From: an uncultured Propioniciclava sp.
Lineage (GTDB): Bacteria; Actinomycetota; Actinomycetes; Propionibacteriales; Propionibacteriaceae
DNA length: 9,582 bases
Direction of reading: 5' to 3'
Assembly: GCA_937872005.1 (NCBI GenBank)
Contig: CALMPQ010000089.1
Span: 1-9,582 of the forward strand
Part shown: piece after piece, positions 1 through 5,078 of the stretch
Position numbering within the stretch: position 1 is the stretch's first letter
How the letters are laid out: each line of letters begins with the position of its first letter
Notes under the pieces: model-generated
What the model was told of the DNA's origin: nothing
What the model saw: only the letters and a program-made list of their open reading frames with translations
Databases searched by the model: none
Translations under genes and position numbers: made by a program

Positions 1-1
1 T

Positions 2-391
2 CTCCTCACCCCCCACGCCGGCGAGCTGGCGCGCTTCCTGGGTGTCGAGCGCTCGGCGGTCCAGGCCGATCCCGTGGATCACGCCCGGCGCGCGGCGACG
101 CAGGCGGGGGCGTCCGTGTTGTTGAAGGGGGCGACGCAGTACTGTGCCGCGCCCGACGGCTCGGTGCTGGTCGTCGAGGCGGGCCCGGCGTGGACGGCCA
201 CGGCCGGTTCGGGCGATGTGCTCGCCGGCATCGCGGGGACGTTGCTGGCGGCGGGCGTGCCGGCACAACGGGCCGGGGCGCTGGCTGCGGCGCTCCAGTC
301 ACGGGCGGCGGCAGCCCTACCCGGACCGCACACGCCCGACGAGCTCGCGGAGCGCTCCCTGCCGAGGGTGATCGCAGCGCTCGGAACCTGA
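2..391 (+). CDS. nnrD: ADP-dependent (S)-NAD(P)H-hydrate dehydratase, C-terminal part (5' end outside window)
   Basis: This is the C-terminal 129 residues of a YjeF C-terminal/ribokinase-fold dehydratase, which uses ADP to convert damaged S-NAD(P)HX back to NAD(P)H in the cytosol. What is visible: the window opens in frame with TPHAGELARFLG, the family's nucleotide-site motif; then VLLKG at about residues 40-44; then AGSGDVLAG at about 69-77, whose Asp is the catalytic/phosphate-site residue of the fold. The tail is a helical, Ala-rich segment ending at a TGA at 389-391. The frame is open to the left edge, so the internal ATG at 74 is not the start. In many bacteria this domain is fused behind an NAD(P)HX epimerase domain; that part would lie upstream and cannot be judged. 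The next gene follows after 52 nt on the same strand but appears to have its own promoter. Confidence 0.87.
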   Translation, partial: LLTPHAGELARFLGVERSAVQADPVDHARRAATQAGASVLLKGATQYCAAPDGSVLVVEAGPAWTATAGSGDVLAGIAGTLLAAGVPAQRAGALAAALQSRAAAALPGPHTPDELAERSLPRVIAALGT

Positions 392-410
392 TGCGCCCCA
401 CGCATCAGGT
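386..410. other. Perfect 10-bp inverted repeat over the nnrD stop codon
   Basis: The arms 386-395 (ACCTGATGCG) and 401-410 (CGCATCAGGT) are exact reverse complements separated by the 5-nt loop CCCCA. The left arm contains the nnrD stop TGA. There is no T-run on either side, so it is not a canonical intrinsic terminator; it could be a U-less terminator or mRNA 3'-end structure, or an operator, because it lies about 22 nt upstream of the putative -10 of the next gene. The repeat is directly seen; the function is inference. Confidence 0.4.
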
Positions 411-431
411 CGGGAGCGATGCGGACTGCAC

Positions 432-437
432 TACGCT
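432..437 (+). promoter_or_regulatory. Candidate -10 element (TACGCT) for a leaderless amidohydrolase mRNA
   Basis: TACGCT fits the actinobacterial TAnnnT -10 pattern and ends 6 nt before the GTG at 444, which would put the transcription start on or next to the start codon. No Shine-Dalgarno sequence lies within the usual 5-12 nt; the nearest purine run, GGGAG at 412-416, is too far away. No convincing -35 was found about 17 nt upstream. Support is the spacing plus the same arrangement at two other genes in this window. Confidence 0.35.
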
Positions 438-443
438 GCGCAC

Positions 444-1613
444 GTGACCGACTCGCTGCTCGACCAACTGGTCGCGGGCATCGACGCCGTCCTGCCGGAC
501 GCGGCGTCCCTGCGCCGGGCTATCCACGCCGACCCGCATCTGGGCGGCGACGAGATGGACACCCGCGACACCCTCACCCAGGCGATGGACTGGCTCGACT
601 GGCTCCCCGTCGCCGAGACGGGAGCGTACTCGCGGTTCGGTCCCGACGGCCCGGCCATCGGCCTCCGCGCCGAGCTGGACGCCCTGCCCATCACGGAGGC
701 GACGGGCGTGGAGTGGGCGTCCCAACGTCGGGGGATCATGCACGCCTGCGGGCACGACGTGCACATGGCCGCGCTCTGGGCCGTCGTGACGGCGGCGCGC
801 GAACTCGACCTCCCCGTGGCGATGGTGCCCCTGCTGCAGCCGCGCGAGGAGGAGAACCCGCCCGGCGCCGCCGACGTGGTGGCCTCCGGCATCCTCGAGG
901 ACGCCGACGTGCAGGCGATGGTGGGCGTCCACGTGCAGCCGCAGGTGGAGAAGGGCGTCGTCTCGACGGGGGCCGGGTCAGTCAACGCCGCCTTCGACTC
1001 GTTCGAGATCACCGTGCGCGGACGCGGCGGGCACGGCGCCTACCCGCACACGGCTCTCGACCCGATCACAGTGCTGTCGGCGATCGTGATGGGGCTGGGT
1101 GAGTTGCCGATGCGGGTCGTCAACCCGATCCACCCGTCGGTGGTGTCGGTGGGCACCTTCCAGGCCGGGACCGCCCCGAACGTCATCGCCGAGACGGCCA
1201 CGGTGACGGGATCGATCCGGTCGTTCCACGAGGATGACCGCGTCGCCCTGCACCAGGCCATCGCCCGGCTCGCCGAGGGCACCGCCTTGGCGCGGGGTGC
1301 GACCGCGACCGCGACGTTCGTGCGCGGCGGGCCGGCGCTCGTCAACGACCCGGGCCTGTCGTCGCGGGCCGATGCGTTGCTCGACGCGCTCGGCGTGCCG
1401 GTCGCGGGCGTCCCCTTCCGGTCGTGCGGGTCGGACGACTTCTCCGAGTACGGCCAGGTCGTCCCATCGCTGATGAGCTTCATCGGCGTCGGCTCCGACG
1501 GGGGCGTGGGCCTGCACCACCCCAAGTTCCTCCCCGGACGCAGCGCGCTGCGCCTCAGCGCAGTGGCCCTGGCGACGAACTACGTCGCGGCGACCCAGTT
1601 GGTGCGCGGCTGA
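444..1613 (+). CDS. M20D-family amidohydrolase / zinc peptidase
   Basis: A 389-aa cytosolic metal-dependent hydrolase of the M20D group (N-acyl-amino-acid amidohydrolases, hippurate hydrolase and IAA-conjugate hydrolase relatives), which cleave amide bonds of N-acylated amino acids or small peptides. The family motifs are all present in order: LRAELDALPI (74-83); HACGHDVH (100-107) with metal ligands C102 and H104; QPREEE (132-137), with E135 as the expected general base and E136 as a ligand; GVHV (H163); GGHGAYPH (195-202) opening the lid/dimerisation domain; AGTAPNVI (241-248); GSDDFSEY (329-336); and LHHPKF with a final ligand at H358. Length is normal for the family. The start is a GTG with no Shine-Dalgarno but a possible -10 immediately upstream. 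The actual substrate cannot be read from the sequence. A paralogue fragment lies at the right edge. It converges with the DUF2786 gene across only 37 nt, in which no clear terminator hairpin is visible. Confidence 0.9.
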   Translation: MTDSLLDQLVAGIDAVLPDAASLRRAIHADPHLGGDEMDTRDTLTQAMDWLDWLPVAETGAYSRFGPDGPAIGLRAELDALPITEATGVEWASQRRGIMHACGHDVHMAALWAVVTAARELDLPVAMVPLLQPREEENPPGAADVVASGILEDADVQAMVGVHVQPQVEKGVVSTGAGSVNAAFDSFEITVRGRGGHGAYPHTALDPITVLSAIVMGLGELPMRVVNPIHPSVVSVGTFQAGTAPNVIAETATVTGSIRSFHEDDRVALHQAIARLAEGTALARGATATATFVRGGPALVNDPGLSSRADALLDALGVPVAGVPFRSCGSDDFSEYGQVVPSLMSFIGVGSDGGVGLHHPKFLPGRSALRLSAVALATNYVAATQLVRG

Positions 1614-1650
1614 CTCATCCCGCCGACGCTGGGGGTGCGAGGCCACACGG

Positions 1651-2352
1651 CTACTCGAGGGCCCCGGCCGCCAAGGACGCCGCTTCCCCTGCGGACCACC
1701 CGGCGAGCCGGGCCGACCAGTCGCGCGTGCGCCGGGCGGCCACGCTGCGACTCAAGGGGTTGCGGCGGTACAACTCGCGTTCGACCTCCCTTGATCGGTC
1801 GGCCAGCACGAGTTCTCCGGTACCGCCGGCGGTGGTCGTCACCTCGACGAACAGCGCGTCGAGTCGTTGCTTCACGGCCCAGCCGAAGCTGGAGAGGAAC
1901 GCGATCCGGGCACGGTTGCGCAGGGTGTCGTGGTTGTACACAGCCTCAGCGAGGTGCTGCTTCCACGCCCGGCGTGCCTCGTCGACGAGGTGCGGCACGT
2001 ACAACTCAACCCGGGCCAGGTCGTCGGTGTAGCCGATCGCCCACCAGTCGCGCCCACCGCGGCTGATCAGCGTGCGGATCGGCCCGACGCCCCGGGCTGC
2101 CACCGAGGCGACCAGCTCGGCGAGCAGGGCACCGTTGGGCCCCTCCACCGTGTACCGGCGCTCCTCGATCGCGACCCGTTGGCGTTGTTTGTCGGCCTTC
2201 GCAGCGTCCGTCAACATCGCGTCGTCGATACCCCACTTCACCATCAGGCGTTCGGCCTTCTCGGTGAAGACCTCGCGTTCGGCCTCGTGGGTCGAGGAGG
2301 CCGCCTTGGCCAGCAGGGCGTTGATGCGGTCGGCGTAGTTCGTCTCGGTCAT
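1651..2352 (-). CDS. DUF2786 domain-containing protein
   Basis: A 233-aa soluble protein of unknown function. Residues about 5-46 match the DUF2786 pattern: a helical repeat with INALLAKAASSTHEAER, then EKAERLMVKWGID. The middle part (about 60-170) has mixed strands and helices, including GYTDDLARVELYVPHL and SFGWAVKQRL, which resembles the conserved second region often found behind DUF2786 in actinobacterial and phage proteins (recognition from memory, moderate certainty). The C-terminus is Arg/Ala-rich helix. There are no membrane segments or signal peptide. The ATG at 2352 is supported by a strong AGGAAAGGA five nucleotides upstream. It sits directly downstream of the hypothetical gene at 2349-2792, in the same direction, so the two are probably co-transcribed. 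No function should be assigned. Confidence 0.8.
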   Translation of the reverse strand: MTETNYADRINALLAKAASSTHEAEREVFTEKAERLMVKWGIDDAMLTDAAKADKQRQRVAIEERRYTVEGPNGALLAELVASVAARGVGPIRTLISRGGRDWWAIGYTDDLARVELYVPHLVDEARRAWKQHLAEAVYNHDTLRNRARIAFLSSFGWAVKQRLDALFVEVTTTAGGTGELVLADRSREVERELYRRNPLSRSVAARRTRDWSARLAGWSAGEAASLAAGALE

Positions 2353-2792
2353 GGGGATCCTTTCCTGGGGGGTGGGCCGAGGCTCAGGGGCTGACGATGG
2401 TGCGCGAGGGATCCCAGTCGCGGGTGACGAGGACGTCGACGAGGGAGTCCAGGAAACCCTGCAGATCGGGTCAGCAGTGTCGGGTTCGCGAGCATCGCGT
2501 GCAGCCGTTCGTCGGCCCGGATCGCTTCGAGCAGCGTCGCCTCGGGCCGTGACCGGGCCCCGTCGCGAAATGCGACGACCGCCCCGATGACGTCCCGGGT
2601 CCGCACGCCCTGGATGCCCTCAAGCTGCTCGGCGATCCGGCCGACGGTGGTCAACCCCCGCTGGAGCACCGCCAGCGTCTGCGCCTCGCACCGGGGGCCG
2701 GACAGTTCCCCCGCCCGTGCTGCATCGACCAAGGCACGCTCGACGGCTGCCGTCGGCAACTGGCCGGGGATCAGGGGAAACGAAGGTGCCAC
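2349..2792 (-). CDS. Hypothetical protein, probably frameshifted near position 2471
   Basis: I do not recognise this family. The open frame starts at a GTG (2790-2792), preceded by an in-frame TAA and a closely spaced GAGGG, and encodes 147 aa. Residues 1-107 look like a normal soluble alpha-helical protein. After LANPTLL (101-107) the frame turns into Pro/Arg/His-rich residues with poor GC3. Skipping one base (the T at plus-strand 2471) restores a sensible tail, PDLQGFLDSLVDVLV followed by TRDWDPSRTIVSP, ending at a TGA at 2384-2386. In that tail 25 of 28 codons end in G or C, against 14 of 30 in the unshifted frame. The intact product would be about 135 aa, ending 31 nt before the DUF2786 start, leaving that gene's Shine-Dalgarno free. 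Either the gene is recently broken, or the base is a sequencing error; programmed shifting is less likely because there is no slippery run. It is probably in one transcript with the DUF2786 gene. Confidence 0.6.
   Translation of the reverse strand: MAPSFPLIPGQLPTAAVERALVDAARAGELSGPRCEAQTLAVLQRGLTTVGRIAEQLEGIQGVRTRDVIGAVVAFRDGARSRPEATLLEAIRADERLHAMLANPTLLTRSAGFPGLPRRRPRHPRLGSLAHHRQPLSLGPPPRKGSP
2358..2366 (-). promoter_or_regulatory. Strong Shine-Dalgarno site for the DUF2786 gene
   Basis: Read on the minus strand, AGGAAAGGA lies 5 nt before the ATG at 2352. It fixes the start and shows that this gene can be translated independently of the upstream frame, which as sequenced stops inside an overlapping ATGA. 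Confidence 0.6.
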
Positions 2793-2878
2793 GCCCTCGG
2801 CTTAGGCGGGCGACATGACTTCCGGTCACCCACTTTGCCGGGCTGTGGATGACCGCAGCCCTCGGCGTCCGGGTGTGG

Positions 2879-2951
2879 AAAACCCGTGTGGCATCGGCGC
2901 GAGATGAAGGAGGCGCCAGGGGCACACTTCAGTCTCGCGCTGATGCCACAC
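2879..2951 (-). terminator. Long imperfect palindrome plus short T-run, likely mmd operon terminator
   Basis: Arms 2886-2904 and 2933-2951 are complementary at 18 of 19 positions, the remaining one being a G-U pair. The stem continues inward with TGAAG (2905-2909) against CTTCA (2927-2931) after one bulged base, giving 24 bp around a 17-nt loop. Read on the minus strand it begins 12 nt after the mmdB stop and is followed by GGG and then TTTT (2882-2879). The position right after the operon supports a terminator. The stem is unusually long and the T-run short, so a dispersed palindromic repeat or an mRNA 3'-stabilising structure is an alternative. Confidence 0.55.
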
Positions 2952-2963
2952 ACCCGGTGAGGG

Positions 2964-4085
2964 CTAACTCGCCCCCATCAGGGCCAGCAGCACACCACCG
3001 GCCACCACCGAGGCGACCTGTCCGGCCGCGTTGGCACCCATGGCGTGCATCAGCAGGAAGTTGTCGAAGTTCTCGCGCTGGGCCTCCTTCTGCACCACGC
3101 GCGCGGCCATGGGGAACGCCGAGATGCCGGCGGCGCCGATCAGCGGGTTGAACTTGCCGCCGGAGAACACGTTCATCAGCTTGCCGAAGCTGACGCCCAT
3201 GACGGTGTCCAGGCAGAACGCGATCAGGCCGAGCACCAGGATCATCAGGGTCTGCAGGTTCAGGAACTTCTCCCCCACCATCGTCGAACCGATGGCCAGC
3301 CCCAGGAACAGGGTCACGACGTTCGCCAACTCGTTCGACGACGCCCCGACCAACCGCTCGACGACCTTCGACTCGCGCATCAGGTTGCCCAGCATCAGCA
3401 TGCCGATCAGCGGGGTCGCAAAGGGCACGAGGATGCCGACGATGATCGTCACCACGATCGGGAACAGGATCCGCGTGCGCTGCGAGATCTCCCGAGACGT
3501 GTACGGCATGCGGATCGCGCGTTCCTTCTGCGTGGTCAGCGCCCGCATGATCGGCGGCATGATGATCGGCACCAGGCTCATGTACGAGTAGGCGGCCACG
3601 GTGATCGGGGCGACGAGCTCGGGGGCGAGCTTGTTCGACACGTAGATCGAGGTGGGTCCGTCGATGGCGCCGATGATGCCGATGGAGGCCGCCTGGTTGT
3701 GGTTGAATCCCAGGAACAGCGCCAGCAGCAGCGTCAGGAAGATGCCGAACTGGCCGGCGGCGCCGAGCAGCACCATCTTCGGGTTCTCCAGCAGGGGCCC
3801 GAAGTCGGTCATCGCGCCGATGCCGATGAAGATCAGCAGCGGGAATAGCTCGTTGCCGACACCCATGTCGTAGAGCAGCTGGAGCATGCCGTGCTCGCCA
3901 ACCAAGGGCGACAGCGGCAGGTTCGCCAGGATCGCGCCCGCGCCGATGGGCAGCAGCAGCAGTGGCTCGTACTCCTTCTTGACGGCGAGGAAGATGAGCA
4001 GCAGGCCGACCGAGATCATCACCAGCGATTGCCAAGTGACGTTGTTCAGCCCCTGCAGCAGGTAGTGCAGTGTGTCGGGACTCAT
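2964..4085 (-). CDS. mmdB: Na+-translocating decarboxylase beta subunit (methylmalonyl-CoA decarboxylase type)
   Basis: A 373-aa polytopic inner-membrane protein of the OadB/MmdB/GcdB family. It decarboxylates carboxybiotin delivered by the carrier protein and couples the release of CO2 to Na+ export. There are about nine to eleven hydrophobic segments, beginning near residue 18. The signature IGAIDGPTSIYVSNKLAP (138-155) is present. Placing D142 on the essential Asp203 of Klebsiella OadB puts the other studied residues at matching spacing: Y168 (Y229), N313 (N373), G317 (G377), S322 (S382) and R329 (R389). The Na+/carboxybiotin machinery therefore looks complete. Length is typical of the shorter MmdB/GcdB forms. 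The ATG is 1 nt after the mmdC stop, so translation is probably coupled; GAGG inside the mmdC stop region can serve as ribosome site. It is the last gene of the operon and is followed by a large hairpin. Confidence 0.93.
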   Translation of the reverse strand: MSPDTLHYLLQGLNNVTWQSLVMISVGLLLIFLAVKKEYEPLLLLPIGAGAILANLPLSPLVGEHGMLQLLYDMGVGNELFPLLIFIGIGAMTDFGPLLENPKMVLLGAAGQFGIFLTLLLALFLGFNHNQAASIGIIGAIDGPTSIYVSNKLAPELVAPITVAAYSYMSLVPIIMPPIMRALTTQKERAIRMPYTSREISQRTRILFPIVVTIIVGILVPFATPLIGMLMLGNLMRESKVVERLVGASSNELANVVTLFLGLAIGSTMVGEKFLNLQTLMILVLGLIAFCLDTVMGVSFGKLMNVFSGGKFNPLIGAAGISAFPMAARVVQKEAQRENFDNFLLMHAMGANAAGQVASVVAGGVLLALMGAS

Positions 4086-4086
4086 G

Positions 4087-4632
4087 TCAGGCCTCGAACC
4101 TCACCAAGGTCTCGCCGTACTTGACCTGCTGGCCCTCGGCGGCATAGATCTCGGCGACCACGCCGTCCTTGGGGGCCTTGAGCTCGTTCTTCATCTTCAT
4201 GGCCTCGAGGATCATCAGCGACTCCCCCCGCTTGACCGACGCGCCCACCTTCGTGGTGATGGTCAGGATCACGCCGGGCATGGGCGCGGTCATCTTGTCC
4301 CGACCGCCGCCTCCGCCACCGCCACCTGCCGGGGCTGGGGCGGGCGCAGGCCCGGGGCGTCCGGACGCCGCGGGTGCGGCTGGTGCTGCACCCGGCGCGG
4401 GCAACCCCGCCCGGATGGCCTCGACGTCACCGCCGGCGGCGACCTGGCCGATGGTGGCGGTCGGCACCGGCGTGACGGCCGGGGTGATGGCCGAGTGTGC
4501 GAGGTCGCGGTGGTCGTCGAGGGTGACGTCAACCAGCCGCCCGTCGATCTGGACGCGGTAAAGGTTCGCGCCGACGTTCTCGACGTCGACCACCTTGGTC
4601 GTGTTGTTGACGCTGATCGTGTAGCGACGCAT
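4087..4632 (-). CDS. mmdC: Biotin carboxyl carrier subunit of Na+-translocating decarboxylase
   Basis: A 181-aa biotin carrier that moves the carboxyl group from the MmdA active site to MmdB. Residues about 1-40 (MRRYTISVNNTTKVVDVENV and following) form a small beta domain as in transcarboxylase 1.3S and OadA C-termini. Residues about 45-102 are a flexible Ala/Pro/Thr-rich linker, ended by eight consecutive glycines (103-110). Residues 113-181 are the biotinyl domain, with EAMKMKN at 143-149; K146 in AMKM is the biotinylation site. The start at 4632 was chosen because it begins at the conserved MRRYT, has GGAG nine nt upstream and lies 5 nt after the mmdD stop. An upstream in-frame ATG at 4689 would add 19 unconserved residues inside mmdD. 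The linker is longer than in the roughly 120-aa propionibacterial 1.3S subunit. Confidence 0.9.
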   Translation of the reverse strand: MRRYTISVNNTTKVVDVENVGANLYRVQIDGRLVDVTLDDHRDLAHSAITPAVTPVPTATIGQVAAGGDVEAIRAGLPAPGAAPAAPAASGRPGPAPAPAPAGGGGGGGGRDKMTAPMPGVILTITTKVGASVKRGESLMILEAMKMKNELKAPKDGVVAEIYAAEGQQVKYGETLVRFEA

Positions 4633-4637
4633 GGCTG

Positions 4638-5066
4638 TTATCTCCGGGAGAGGGGGTTGTTCTGGTTGCCGCGGCCCACCGACAGCCACCGGCTCGCGAA
4701 GAGCTGGCTGCCGGGGGCGTGGGCGCGGGTCTCGCGGGCGCCCATCCGCCGCCGCACCTCGGCGTGCGTCATGACGGCGACGGTGATGGCGGCGACCTGG
4801 TTCTCGTCGAGTCCGTCGGCGATGATGCGCACCGCGCTGGCCGGTGGGGTGACCTCGACCTCGTCGGAGTCGGGGTGGATCGTGACCATCTTCTCCTCGG
4901 GGTCACCCTTCGACTTGGCGGGGAGGGCCTGGCCCTCCTGGCGGTCGAGGCGTCCGATGCCGACGAGCACGAGCATCAGCGCGAGCAGCAGGGCGAAGAC
5001 CACGCCCATGCCGACGACCATCATCATCAGCCCCCACTGGAGGCTCTCGATCGGGGGGATTCCCAT
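4638..5066 (-). CDS. mmdD: OadG/MmdD-family small membrane subunit of Na+-translocating decarboxylase
   Basis: A 142-aa protein with one N-terminal transmembrane helix (about residues 10-38, LQWGLMMMVVGMGVVF onwards) followed by a charged cytoplasmic part. In this family the small subunit anchors the carboxyltransferase to the membrane pump and helps assemble the complex. Residues about 83-106 (DGLDENQVAAITVAVMTHAEVRRR) fit the conserved helix seen after the linker in MmdD/GcdD proteins. The C-terminus SRWLSVGRGNQN resembles the Trp/Gly-Arg tail of these subunits. It is longer than typical OadG (about 80-90 aa) and closer to MmdD. The ATG is 12 nt downstream of the mmdA stop, with only a weak GGCGG-type ribosome site, so coupling to mmdA translation is likely. 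Position and topology make the assignment firm despite low sequence conservation. Confidence 0.85.
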   Translation of the reverse strand: MGIPPIESLQWGLMMMVVGMGVVFALLLALMLVLVGIGRLDRQEGQALPAKSKGDPEEKMVTIHPDSDEVEVTPPASAVRIIADGLDENQVAAITVAVMTHAEVRRRMGARETRAHAPGSQLFASRWLSVGRGNQNNPLSRR

Positions 5067-5078
5067 GTCAGCGCCGCC

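Noticed and set aside
2844..2882. Two DnaA-box-like 9-mers (TCATCCACA and TTTTCCACA on the minus strand) 30 nt apart
   Set aside because: Each departs from the consensus, only two are present, there is no AT-rich segment or replication gene nearby, and the second overlaps the tail of the putative terminator.
3045..3848. A 267-codon plus-strand open frame opposite mmdB
   Set aside because: The product is mostly Asp/His/Gln/Arg low-complexity sequence, typical of the antisense of a hydrophobic membrane gene; mmdB is clearly the real gene.
4087..4689. Longer mmdC starting at 4689
   Set aside because: The added 19 residues lie within mmdD and are Pro-rich; MRRYT at 4632 begins the conserved domain and has its own upstream GGAG.
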